DNA of 64,000 nt, taken from contig NC_133401.1 of NCBI RefSeq assembly GCF_047511655.1, forward strand, positions 15,036,001-15,100,000. The letters are read 5' to 3'. The notes beneath the pieces were generated by a model, which ran no database searches, was not told the origin of the DNA, and saw only the letters and a list, made by a program, of their open reading frames with translations. Position numbers and translations under genes: made by a program. Shown piece by piece: positions 10,712 through 23,700 of this stretch. Numbering within the stretch: position 1 is the stretch's first letter; each line of letters starts with the position of its first letter. The DNA is from Castor canadensis (lineage: Eukaryota > Chordata > Mammalia > Rodentia > Castoridae).

Positions 10712-10965
10712 TCAGATCCAGAGGGGAATGTCACCCCACAGTCTGGCAGTCATGAGCAGAGTCATGGTGAGGCTGAGGTAGGCAGAGCCAGGCTGGGAGG
10801 CACCTCCACTATGGAACTGACCATCTGGGACTGGGCGGTTACAGCCACTGCCAGAGCAGCAGGAAACAATGACTTGGGTCATTCTGAAGGTGTCTGCCAC
10901 ATGGGAGCCCTGGCACCATGAGGCGGTCGCACAGCCACGCACTGTGTAACTCGGGTTCTGCAACT
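10712..10965 (-). CDS. PLAUR: PLAUR exon 7, LU domain 3 second half and GPI signal
   Basis: 254 coding bases ending in TGA (10714-10712), with acceptor TTTCCTCAG. It codes [20 protein letters not shown], then [10 protein letters not shown], a short spacer (the GGASQPGS region, likely omega site) and the hydrophobic tail ending DIPLWI. The 3' UTR continues to about 10435. Confidence 0.95.
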
Positions 10966-13900
10966 CTGAGGAAAGAGAAGACCAAGTGAGATTCCCAGCT
11001 CTCAGGCCTGGGCCTGGAATTCTCAAGTAGGTGACAGGCCACCTTGCTGTGGGTGCCACCTCCACTGCCACCTGGAGTAAAGGTCCCTCCAACCTATTCC
11101 AGGAATCTGCAAAGTCAAAATTATTCTTATACGGGTCAGGCCTGGTGATACACGCCTGTAATCCCAGCTATGTGGGAGGTGTATGGAGGAGGATCAAAGC
11201 CCAAGGCCAGCCCTGGCCAAAGAGGGAAACTCTACCTGAAAAATAATGAAAGCAAAAGAGGCTGGGGGAGGGGATGTGGCTCAAGTGGTAGAGCACCTGC
11301 CTAGCAAGTGCGAGGCTCTGAGTTCAAACCCCAGTGCCGTCACAAAATTTATCCTCATAATAATGAGGTTTTCTTGGTCTCATGAGTATATGAGAGAAAC
11401 TCCAGGACATGTGATATTGCAACAGAAAGAACACTGAAGCAGAGATAAGACCCAGCTGTTTTCTATTCACTCCAGACATCAAAGAGGCTTGCGCTGAAGG
11501 TGTGACTCAAGTGGTAGAGTGCCTGCCTAGCAAGCATGAAGCCCTGAGTTCAAACCCTATACTGCCAAAAAAAGAGATTTGCAACACAGTAAAACAATGC
11601 CTTTCTCCTCACCTCATCATCTCATTTAAAACAGTCATTTCTTATAAAAATGCTATTTACAATAACGTGTCATGAGAGTTTAATTATTTGCAGTGCTGGG
11701 GATCAAACCTAGAGACTTGTGCATGTTAGACAAGCATTTTAATCACTCAGTTATATCCCCAGCCCTGTTATTTTAATAAATAAATAATAAAAAACTAATC
11801 ATGAAATTAATTTGTAATTTTTGCAGTGCTGGGGATGGAACCCAAGGTCTTGCACATGTTACACAAGCAAGCACCTATTAAACTTTTTCTCAGCTTTAAT
11901 TTTCTTTCTTTCTTTTTTTTTGTGGTACGGGGGTTTGAACTCAGGGCCCACACCTTGAGCCACTCCGCCAACCCTTTTTTTGTGATGGGTTTTTTCGAGA
12001 TAGGGTCTTGTGAATTATTTGCTGGGGCTGGCTTCGAACTGTGATCTTCCTGATCTCTGCCTCCTGAGTAGCTGGGATTACAGACGTGAGCCACTGGTGC
12101 CCAGCCAGCTTTAATTTCTGACGCAGTTCATATCTGTAGATATAACTAACTGACATAGCCAATAATTTCTGAGAATCTGAAAGAGTCCTGAGACCAAAAC
12201 CTTTGAGAATCCTTCTCAGATTAATGTGCCAAGATAAAAGCTCCAGATGGCCACAGGAAGTCCCTGACATCTCCAGGAAATCCCGCCCCCACAGAAGTCT
12301 CAGTGTGGACTGTGGCAGAATGTCCATTTCCTGTTGGACAAGTCCTAATTCCTCACTACAGTTTGTAGTTCCACTTTTCCTCCAGGAGGTGCCCCAGCCA
12401 CCCAAAGGGCCTTACTTACCCTTAGTGCCTGTGGCTTCCAGACATTGATCCATGGGGCCCTGGCAGTGGATGAGGGAAGTCTTATTGGAGGAACATCCGT
12501 GGGTGCTGTTTCCTTCACAGCTGTAACACTGGAAGCCATTGGGTGGCAGCTGTTCAAGTTCCAGGACTTAGGAAAGGACAAGGGACACAGAGACCAAGGA
12601 GATTAGCACCCGGAACCCTCCTGCCATGCATTTTCTCCCAGGACTCTGGACTCGGCCTGAGACACTAGGGTGCCACCCTGTGGTCAGGCGTGTGAATGAC
12701 ACTTTCTGGGATGAGGGTACAATTCTCCAGGGCTTATGAGGAAACCCCAAGTCTGTATTCCCCATGAGCCCCACATCTGACCAGGCACTAGGCTGAGCCC
12801 CAGCTTAGCAACTGGGTAGCACCAAACAGTTCCTACCTTCTCCGAGCTTAAAAGAGCCACCGGCCACCTGTGGTTTAAATAGCACTAAGTATCATTTAAG
12901 CATTTGGTTTACGTTTAAAGTGTTCTGTCACCACATGCAGCAACAGGGACCACAGGGGACAGCACCAGTGTAGAACACTCTAACACTGTGGAAAGTTCTA
13001 CTGGACAGAGTAACACGAGAGAGCTATATTATATTGGGGAACTGGGGACAGTAAGTTTTCCCTGATCATAACACATTGAAGCTGAGATGTGGCCAGGTAT
13101 GGTGGTGTACACCTGTAATTCCAACAACAGGAGTCAGAGGCAAGAAGATCTCAAGTTCCAGGCCAGCATGGGCTATACAGGGAGACCCAGTCCCAAAATA
13201 AAACAAAACTAAGGGCTGTAATATATGCCAGGAAAAAAAACAAACAAATAGGACCAGTGGAGTGGCTTAAGTGGTAAGAGCACCTGCCTAGCAAGTGTGA
13301 GGCCCTGAGTTCAAATCCTGGTACCGCAAAAAAAAAAAAAGGAACAAACAAAAAAAACTAGGGCTGGATATAGCTCAGTGGTAGAGCACTTGCCTGGCAT
13401 GTGCAAGGCCCTGGTGGGTTCTGCACCCCTGGGGGGGGGGGCAGATCTGAGATATAATGGGTAGGAGCAGCCAGCCATTACAGCTCTTGGGGACACGTGT
13501 TCCCCATAGCGGGAAGAGCATGTACAAAGGCCCTGAGGCAGGATGGAGCTGGGTGTTTGTAGGAACTCCTGTAAGATCATGAGGCAGGCAGGTGCCATAA
13601 CAAGACCTTTGGATTTGATTCTAAGAGTAAGGGCGAGTCAGTGAAGTGCTCCAGGAAAGAGAGTGATTGCCATTAAAAAAAAAAAGTCACTCCTTCTGTG
13701 GCCTTAAGCCTTGACTGTGGGTGCCAGAGTGGAAACAGGAAGACCAGTGAGGAAGAGGTCCTGGGGTGTGTGCCCAGGGTGGTGGCAGTGGAGGTGATGA
13801 GGAGTGGAAGATTTGGAAGGATAGCATGGGTCTTAGTGAAGGATTGATGGGCTTATTGAATCACTGAAATCCTGTATTTACTTTTTTTGGTGGGACTGGG

Positions 13901-16900
13901 GTTTGAACTCAGGGCTTTGAACTTCCAAAGCAGGCGCTTTACTGTTTGAGCCACGCCTCCAGTCCATTTTGCTCTGCTTATTTTGGAGATGAGGTCTTGA
14001 GAACTATTTGCTCAGTCTGACCTCGAGCCATGATCCTCCCACTAAGATTACAAGTGTGAGACACCAGTGCCTGGCATATTTGTTTTTTTGAGACAGGGTC
14101 TCACTGTGTAGCCCAGGCTGGCCTCTTACTAGTGACCTCCTGCCTCCGCCTCCATGTGCTGGGATTATAGAAGTGAACCACCACGCCAGACTAGATCCTT
14201 ACTTAGGAAAGCCTTGCTATGCCCACTTTTCAGAGAACGGGAGCAATGGGCTCCAGGCCCCGCCCCTTGTCTGACCCCGCCCCCGTGTGACCCCGCCCCT
14301 TCTCTGGCCACGCCCCTTACCCGGGCCCCGATTGCACTTGGTGGAGTTGCAGCACTGCAGGTAGTGGAACGTGTGGTTGTTGTGGAACCCGGTGGGGCCT
14401 GGGCAGCCCGGAAGGATGCCACAGCCTCGGATGTGGTTCTCATCGCTCAAGCTTCCTGGGGGCGGGATGTAAGGGGGGAAGGTCAGCAGTCAGTCGAGGT
14501 GAGGAGGTGAAACTGGACCTTTATTTTATTTAGGGGAGCCACCTTTCTAGCCTCCTTAAGCATAGTCGTGCTCTGGCCAACGGGATCTAAGTGGAAGTGC
14601 TTTATGGAACTTCCAGAAAGGAACAAAAAAAGAATGTTTCCTGGTTTTTTTTTTTGCCTCCTTTTCCCACTCCTTCCTGAAACTTGAACACAAGGCCTGG
14701 AGCTCTGGCAGCCATATTGGACCATGAGGCAGTCTTGCTAGTGGAAGTAAAAGTTGAGGAATGAAGCCTCTGGGTTCCCTGACACTCTAGAGCTGTCCTA
14801 GCAGCCCTGGGCTTCCAGTCACTGGATGTGTGCGCGCGCGAGGGGTCTCTGTTGAGCTTAGCCTTGGGGAAGAGCAAGGCAGAGAGGGGGAGTCGCTGGC
14901 GGGTTGGGGCTCACCTTCCAGGCTGTGGTGGGTCACCAACTCCAGACACTGCTCACGGGGAGAGCGGCACTGCAATGTCTGCTCGCGGCCCCTCTCGCAG
15001 CTCTTGTCTGCCGAGGTGCAGGAAGAGCACTCCAGGTAACGGCCTAAGGGGACGACGGGCCCCCGGCCCACTGTGGAGAGGACAGGGGGTGAGGCGTGAG
15101 GACCCCACTCCTCCTTGCAAAGCCTCTGAGCCAGCTGGTCCTCAGCCCCACGGGTGATTCCACCTCCTTCCCAGCCCCGCGGCCTGTCAGGTCTCCCTCC
15201 TTTGTTTCCATCTTTGACACCAGGCTGCTAAGACTAAGTCTGACCCTGCCTTTCCTCTGCTGGCAATCCTTCCATGGCTCCCTACTGCTTTTAGGGCCTG
15301 AGTGTGGCACTCAAAGCCCATCAGACACTAGGTCCTGGTCACCTCCTGTCCTACCTCATCACCATGCGCTTGCCCCTTTCCTCCCCCAGCACACAAGCTG
15401 ACTGGCCTTTGCTCCCCACTTTTCCTAACTCGTACACACTCTTCCCATGTCATCGCTCCAATGTCACCTCCTCTGGGAAGCCCTCCCTGACGCACTAGGC
15501 TGGATCAGGGACCCCCTCTGAGCTCCTATGGCACTTTCCCCCATCCCAGCCCTGCTCAGACTGGGTGGTCACTATTTAATGTCAGACTGTGAGCCCCAGG
15601 AGGGTAGGGTCACTACTAGCATAGGGCCAGAGAAGATATTCATTATTCAATATATAGACAGCACTGGGGTTTGAACTCAGGTCCTTGCTCTTGCTAGGCA
15701 GGCGCTCTACCATTTGAGCCATGACCCCAGGCCTTTTTGTTTTGGGCATTTTTGAGGTAGGGTCTCACATTTATGCCCAGCAAGGCTTAGACCATGATCC
15801 TATTTGTGCTTCCTGCGTAGCTGGGATGATAGGCCTGCACCACCTATTGGCTGAGATGGGGCCTCAGTAACTTTTTGCCTGGCCGACCTCACACTGTGAT
15901 CCTCTAGCTCTCCACTTCCCAAGTAGCTAGGATTATAGGTATAAGCCACCATGCCTGGTTCACTACATTTTTTTTTAATGAATGAATTAAAAATTACTTA
16001 AGCCAGACACTGGTGGCTCATGCCTGTAATCCTGCCTACTCAGGAGACAGAGATTAGGAGGACTGTGGTTTGAAACCAGCCCTGGGCAAATAGTTCTCAA
16101 GACCCTATCTGGAAAAAAAAAATCACAAAAAAGGGCTGGTGGAGTTGTTCAAGCAGTAAGAATGCCTGCTTAGCAAGTGTGAGGCCCTGAGTTCAAACCC
16201 TAGTACTGCCAAAAAAAATTACTTAAGCCTTTCTATTGCTCCCTGAGGTAGCCAGTCTCCAAGACGGCCTCCAGTGGTGTTTTTTGTTTTTTGTCTTTTA
16301 GGGATGGAATCCAGGGCCTTGCACATGCTAGGCAAGCACTCTACCAGTGAGCTATATCCTCAGTCCTTGGTTTTTGAGACAGTGCCTTGCTATGTATTCC
16401 TTGATCTCTGCCTCAGCCTCTAGAGTGCTGGGATTACAGACATACACCACCATGCCCAACTTGCACTCCAGGATTCCTGGCTTGCAGAGACTTTGAAATA
16501 ACACATGTTAATTTTTGTTTTAAGTTGGGGGCAATGAGTGAGACAGCAATCAACAACTTATACCCTCTACCTAACTATCTGAGACATCAAGGCCTCTTCA
16601 TTGATCCGCGATAACTTCCTTTTGCATAAGCCTTTCAGTGGAGGCCAACTGGATCTGTTACTTTTCCCTGGAAACTCTGGGTCATTCCAGTGCCTGGACC
16701 TTGGCTCACACATCTCCCCGCCTGGCATGCGTGATCCTTCCTGATCCACGTTATTCAAGCTGCGTCCGGGCCAAGACTTAAAGAAGGGAACCATGTCTGA
16801 GCCAAGGCTTCCCACTGGCAGGCTCGCTGTAATTAGCTGAATCCTTTCCATCACAGCCAACTCATCACCCTCAAAGAAAAAACCTGAAAGGCCCGTGAGC

Positions 16901-19900
16901 CATGCCTTTGCGTGTGACCTTTCAGGAAAATGAAAACAGGAGTTTCCATCGTGGCCAAGGAAGCTGTCTGACACCATCAGTTGGTTTCCTTTGTGAACTC
17001 TTCTTAGGCCACTCTTTCTTTCTTTCTTTTCTTTGTTTTTTTGGTACTAGGGCTTGAACTCAGGGCCTGCACCTTAAGCCACTCCACCAGCCCTTTTTTA
17101 TGAGGGGTTTTTCAAGATAGGGTCTCATGCACTATTTGCCCAGGCTGGCATTGAAACACTACCCTCCTGATCTCTGCCTCCTGAGTACCTAGGATTATAG
17201 GCACAAGCCACTGCACCAGGCTTTCCTTCCTTCCTTCCTTCCTTCCTTCCTTCCTTCCTTCCTTCCTCCCTCCCTCCCTGCTCCCTCCCTCACTTTCTTG
17301 CTTGGGCTCACTATGTAGCCCAGGATGGCCTGGAACTCACAATCCTCCTCCCTCAGCCTCCTGAGTGCTGGGATTACAGGCACGCACCACTATTCCCAGC
17401 TTAAATCAGAGCTATTTTAAAGTTCCTCCAATATCCGAATCACCACCAATCTGTTGCCGTTGTTTGATTTTTCTCAGTTTCTGGTCAGTCAGTTCTTTTT
17501 TCTTCCTTCAGGCTACTATACAAGCTTATATTCAATGTCAGACATTATAGATGAAAACTTTAAAGGCTCTATGTGATGTCCTGTCCCGAAGATGGTTAGC
17601 TTTTCTTCCTGTCAAGGATGGATCTGGCTTTTTCAGGCCTTCCCCCACTAGGGCGAGGGCTCAGAGGAATGCCTGGGGTGGTGACTGAGGCCACCCCACC
17701 TCCACACCTGCCTCATCAGCACCCCGTGCCTGCTGGAAGCCGGCTCAGTTCTGACTTCCCAGCTACTAATTTTTGCTGATTTCCTCCATGTCTCACCCTG
17801 GGCAGGCACAGCTTGCCGGTGACTTGAAGGAAATGTGTTGGCAGATCTGGGGACTCCTTTTTCTGGGGTCCCCGCTATTCTGGGATTACACCTCTGGTTT
17901 TTCCAGCCTGTACTCCAACCTGTCCCCTCAGTCTAGCGACTCTGTCTGGGACGCTCCAGCAGGGAGTTGGAACGCACTGGGGAACAAGCCAGGCTGCCTG
18001 TGAAACCCAGCGTCTGTGCTTCCCGTACTTCAAAGGGGGCAACGCCTCCGGGCCTCCCTCCATTGCTGCTCTCCAGGGACTTCATACCACTGTCTGCCAT
18101 TTGTCCAGTGTTCCCAGTTGTCATCGGCAGAAGCTTGACCCTGACACAAGTGACTCCATCATGGCCAAACCTGGACGTCTCTGTCCCACACATCACTTAG
18201 GTTTGGATGGCTACCAGCCAGAGCTCTTCCACTCAACTGCGCCTGTCTCTTGGCTGGCCACCCTCTCCATCTGGAGCACCTCCATGTTGGCTTCCCCTCA
18301 TCTACTCCTTTGTGTGTGGCTCATCTTCTCCCATGCTTTTTTCTTTGGAGGGACTGGGGTTTGAACGCAGGGCTTCACACTTGCAAAGCAGGCTCTTTAC
18401 TGCTTGAGCCACACCTCCAGTCCATTTTGCTCTGGTTATTTTGGAGATGGGGAGTCTCATGAACTATTTTCCTGGGCTGGCCTCCAACCACAATCCTCCT
18501 GATCTCAGCCTCCCAAGTAGCTGGCATTACAGGCATGAGCCACTGTGCCCGCTTCCTACCATGTTTTCTTTCCCTCACTGCTTTGACCCAGCTCTTGGTC
18601 CTTTGCTGAGAAAGTCTCCACTGGCCATCCCCTCCTCCTCCTCTGCTTCAAGACCCCACACAGCTGTTGCTTCCTCTAGAAGCCCTTCCCTGAGCTGAGC
18701 CAGGCATCCTGCTAGGGCCCACAGCTCCTGCTGACCTCTTGCCTGGCCCTGCGCATCCCATCCCTGACTAATTTGGTTAGCATTTGTCTTGTAATGTGTG
18801 TGTCATTCGTCGGCCCCCAAAGCACACTGGACTGGGTTGGTCATGCCGTGTCTAAGTGTGGGTTAGTCAACTGTACAAGTCGCCACCACAGGGAAGGTGG
18901 CTCTAGTCATGGAGATAGAAGGAATCCATTATGAGACTGCTGAATGGACAGGTGTTAACCCAACTCCCAGTGGACTCTGCCACACCCATCTCTCCCTGGA
19001 GACCCCTCATGTCCCTGTAATCTATCAGCCAAAGGGGTAACAGTGGCCCTGAAGGGGGCTTCTTGGGGTCTGTTCTGTCTCTGACGGCTGTTGATATTTT
19101 TTTAAAGACAGGGTCTCACTACCTAGCCCAGGCTAGCCTTAAACTTGTCATCCTCCTTGCTCAGTCTCCCAAGTGCTGGGATTACAGACATGCAACACCA
19201 CTGTTGTTAAACACCTTGACTTTTGTCTCTGATTCAATGCATTCCTTAGGCCCAAGTATTAGTTCTTTCCTTAAGCACATCTACTAGGGAGAGCCAGCCA
19301 GTGGCCTCTCTCTTGTCACCGCCTTAAAAATAAGCCAAGTGTGGTACACTCTGAGCACTCAGGAGGCTGAGGCAGAAGGATTGTGAGTTCGAGGACCAGC
19401 CTGGGCTACCCATCGAGACCCTGTTCCAAAAAAAAAAAACAAAACAAAAGAGTATCTGACCCAACCCTGCCACTAGATAGTTTGTGGTTAGGATGGAGAA
19501 AAATCAGGCCACATGAGAATGGAGGAAGAAGGAAAGCTGAGCTTGAATCAGTTCTGCTTACTGATGTCTCTGTGACTGTGCACGGCCTCAATCAACTTCC
19601 TCCCTTACTAGATTGGGAAAGAGGAGGCAGCTGCTGACTGTGCAGCACAGTCCCTTCCTACCCCATCCTGGCCTCTCCTGTGGGATTTGTGGAGAATTTG
19701 ATCCTTTGTAAGTCAACAAAAGGGCTGAAGAAATTTCTTTGTATTGGTTCTCTCTGTCCCAGTCAAGGGTTGTCAATTCCTAGGGACTTATTCCGCCCAC
19801 AGCAGCCTGTCATCCTGTCCTCCCTTTTTTTTTTGGTGGAACTGAGATTTGAATTCAGGGCTTCCCGCTTGCAAAGTAAGCTCTTTACCACTTGAGCCTC

Positions 19901-20734
19901 ACCTCCAGTCCATTTTTCTCTGGTAATTTTGGAGACAGGGGGTCTCAAGAACTATTTGCCAGGGCTGACCTTGAACCACAATCCTCAGGATTTCAACCTC
20001 CCAAGTAGCTAGGATTACAGGTGTGAGCCACCAGTGCCCGCCACCATCTCTCCTTTTTTTTTTTTTTTTTTTTTTTGCAGTTCTGGAGTTTGAACTCAGG
20101 CCCTTCACCATCAGCCACTCCACCAGCCCTTTTTTTGTGTGTTTTTTTTTTCTTTTTTTGAGATAGGGTCTTGTACACTATTTGCTGGGGCTGGCTTTGA
20201 ACTGTGATCCTCCTGATCTCTGCCTCCTGAGTAGCTAGGATTACAGGTGTGAGTCACCAGTGCCTGGCTCTGTCCTCTTTTTAATTGAATTTGTTTTGCA
20301 GTACTGAGGATTGAACTCAGGGCCTTATGCATGCTAAGCAAGCATTCTACCACTGAGCTACCTACCCAGCCCTTTTAAAAATATTTTCACATGGAGTCTT
20401 GTTGTTTCCTGTCTGGTGTCAAACTCCTGGGCTCAAGTGATCCTTTTGTTTCACCTTCCCGCTGGGACTATAAACATGCATCACTATGCCCAGCTTCCTC
20501 TCTTTTTTTGACTTCCCTTAAGAACTTTGAGCAGGGTGTGGTGATACACATCTGTAATCCCAGTACTAAGATGCAGAAAAGGAAGGATCACAAGTTCCAC
20601 AAGTTGGAAGGAAGGAAGGAAGGAAGAAAGGAGGAAGGGAGGAAAAGAGGAAAGGAGGGAAGAAAAAAGGAGGGAAGGAAGGGCAAAGAACTTTGAAATT
20701 CTGTGTCTTGGTCCTTCCTCATCTATTGCTTGGA

Positions 20735-20765
<31 letters not shown>

Positions 20766-23700
20766 CCCTTCTCCTCAGTGGTGGTACTGGGTTTTGAACT
20801 CAGGGCTTCATACTTGCAAGCAAGTGCTCTACTGCTGAAACCACACACCCACCCCTTTTTGCTTTACTTATTTTTCCAGATAGGGTCTTTTGCTTTTACC
20901 TGGTGCCAGCCTCAGACTATGATATTCCTACCTTTGCCTCCCATATAGCTGGGATTACAAAAGTGAACCACTATACTTAGCTTATTTGTTGAGTTTGGGT
21001 CTGGTTAACTTTGTGTCCAGACTGGCCGCCAACCTTGATCCTCCCAAGTAGATGGGATTACAGGCATGAGTTTCCACATCCAACCCTCTAGAACTCATGG
21101 AAAAAGTAGCCTTTGAAAGCTAGTGTGAGAGTGTTAAGAGCAGGGGTTGTGCCTTGTATATGACCTATATCCACACAAAGATGAGGGTGAGTTTATGACT
21201 GGGAGATGGGGATGGGTTTGGGGTGGAAGTGGGTTGGAGTTGGAGACCCTATGAGAGTAGAGTGAAGTTCAGGCTGTGCTGAAGATGGGTTAGAGTTGGG
21301 ATACAGGAGTCAGGAATGGAGTTGGAATTGGGGTGGCATAGGATGGGGGTAGGAAGGGATGATAATGAGGCTGCGCTGGGGACACTTTGGGGCTGGCACA
21401 ACGAGTGCCGCCCTACTTACCAGGTCTGGGCCGGTTGCACAGGTTTCCCGCACACACGTTCTCTGTAAGGCTGATGATCTGCGAGTCAGTCCGATAGCTC
21501 AGGGTTCTGTTAGTCTTTTCTGGATGGGCACAGCCTCTCTCCACCACCTCCAGCTCTTCTTCTCTTGTGAGGAACGCATCTTTAGTGACATCCTCGGCTT
21601 CAGGGCTCACCCACTGCCAATTCTGATCCTCTCCAGCTTGTCTTTTTTGGCAGTACTGCAGCTTAAACTCAGGGCCTACACCTTGAGCCACCCTGTCAGC
21701 CTTTTTTTTGTGATGGGTTTTTTACAAGATAGGGTCTCATGAACTATTTGCCCAGGCTGGCTCTGAATTGTGATCCTCCTGATCTTTGCCACCTGAGTAG
21801 CTAGGATTACAGGCGTGAGCCACTGCCTCCCTGCTTCAGTTCACCTCTTCTTTGGGCCCCAACTCTAATTTTTTTTTCTCTGTTGGTGCTGGTGTTTGAA
21901 CTCAGGGCCTCGTGCTTGCCAGCTAGGCACTCTACCACTTGAGTCAAGCCCCCAGCCCTTTTTGCTTTAGTTATTTTTTCTAATAGGGCCTCACAATTCT
22001 GCCCTGACTGGCCTGGACCAAGACCCTCCTGTTTATGCCTCCCTTGTAACTGGAATAACAAACAAGTGCCACCATGCCCAGTTTATTGGTTGAGATGGAG
22101 GTCTTGATAATTTTTTTTTTTTTGGCGGGACTGGGGTTTGAACTCAGGGCCTCACACTTGCAAAGCTACCGCTCTACTGCTTGAGCCACACTTTCAGTCC
22201 ATTTTGCTCTGGTTATTTTGGAGATGAGGTCTCGTGAACTATTTGTCTGGGCAGGCTTCTAACTGTGATCCTCCCAAGTAGCTAGGATTTCAGGCATGAG
22301 TCACCAGCACCTGGCTTTGATAACTTCTTGCTTGGGGTTGGCCTTGAACTATGATATCCCTCATCTCCACCTGCAGACTAGCTGGGATCACGGGTGTGAG
22401 CCACCAGACCCAGTTCTAATTCTGTCTTTTCTAGACTTATGTCCCACCCCCTCAGCACCAGTTTAGTGAAGAAGGGAGAAGTCTCTAAGAGAAAAATTTT
22501 ATTTATTTATTTATTTTTTGTTTTGTTGTAATCTTCTGAGGGCTGGGATTATAGATGTGCACCAATACACCCTGCTTCTGATGTGTATTTTAAAAGTGAA
22601 ATGCTTTGCACTTACCAAAAAGTATAAGAGAAGAATATAATAAATACTGGGTGTTCATAACCCAACTTTGTAAAATATTAGTTCTTTTTTTTCTTTTTTC
22701 TTTTTTTTGTGGTACTGGGGATGGAACCCAGAGCCTTCTGCATGACAGGTAAGCACTCTATCAGTTGAGCTACATCTAAGCCCAAATATTAGCATTTGCT
22801 CTATTTTTAAAAGGAAATGAGACTCAGAAGAAACAGCTAAAGTTCCAGATTTACACCTCCTAAATTCTATTGCTCCTGATATTATATATGCATAACAACA
22901 TACACCATTGCCTTCTTTGTTTAAAGCTTATGTAATAAATGATATCAAAGCCAGGTGTGATGGCTCACACCTGTAATTCCAGCTACTTGGGAGGCAGAGA
23001 GAGGGAGGATTGATGTTTGAAGCCAGCCAGTGCAAAAAGTTAGTGAGACCCCATGTCATTCAACGAGCCTAATGCGGTGACACCCACCTCTGGCCCCAGT
23101 TACATGGGGGACTATAGATAGGAGAATTCTGGTCTGACGCCCTCCAGGAGGCCCTACCTGAAAAACAGCTAAAGCTAAAAAGGGCTGGGGGCAAGGCTCA
23201 AGTGGTAGAGCACCTGCCTAGCAAGCCCAAGGCCCTGAGTTCAAACCCCAGTACCGCCCAAACAAACAACAACAGTTCCTTCCTTTAAAGGCAGCAGACT
23301 GACTTGAGGTTATTCCCAATTTTCCCTATTACAAAAGTATCCTTAAACTTGTGTCCCTGGACTGTCTACATTCTTAGGAGTTGAACTGCTGACACACTGC
23401 CAAATTGCTCTGGGCAACCTCTCTCCCTCGTCTTACCTCCCCCCCCACACCGCAGGGTTGGATGGGGTGGGGGCGGGGCGGGGTCAGTAGCCCTCACCTT
23501 CCCACACGCGCAGGACGGTGGTCCTGCAGAGGTCGTGGCCGGGGGCACACTCCTCCTCGCGGCAGCTCGCACTGCTCTCACACCGGATGCACTGCAGGCC
23601 CCAAGAGGCTGGGGGAGGAAAGGAGAGCGGGTTACACGCTCCGCACCGGGGTCTGACTCTCCCCTGTCCTGCCCCAAGCTGGAACAGTCTAAGGACCACT

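Larger units (their letters stand above)
10966..12419 (-). other. PLAUR: PLAUR intron 6
   Basis: It contains a 7SL-ID composite (11133-11348, plus), ID monomers (11487-11576 plus; 11688-11766 and 11817-11878 minus) and a 7SL-ID composite (11904-12108, minus). No extra exon is seen. Confidence 0.75.
12567..14320 (-). other. PLAUR: PLAUR intron 5
   Basis: SINEs: B1 (13089-13208, plus), two ID copies (13248-13342 and 13361-13425, plus), a 7SL-ID composite (13883-14077, minus) and a B1 (14083-14194, minus). A G-run lies at 13430-13440. The rest looks unique. Near exon 5 there are several GACCCCGCCCC boxes (14256-14320). Confidence 0.75.
15071..21420 (-). other. PLAUR: PLAUR intron 3
   Basis: The largest intron, with about 20 SINE pieces, a (TTCC)n tract (17220-17280), a (GGAA)n tract (20609-20690), a TC tract (20735-20765) and a G/T-rich degenerate stretch (21100-21380) beside exon 3. 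Unique stretches are at 15100-15650, 16500-17030, 17400-18340 and 18560-19090. A 136-codon open frame at 16567-16977 on the minus strand has no recognisable homology. Confidence 0.75.
21562..23497 (-). other. PLAUR: PLAUR intron 2
   Basis: Four large SINE composites fill much of it (21640-21826, 21876-22085 and 22110-22415 minus; 22950-23264 plus). There is also an ID (22705-22785, minus) and AT-rich unique sequence. A C-run (CCCCCCCCAC) lies at about 23441. Confidence 0.75.
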
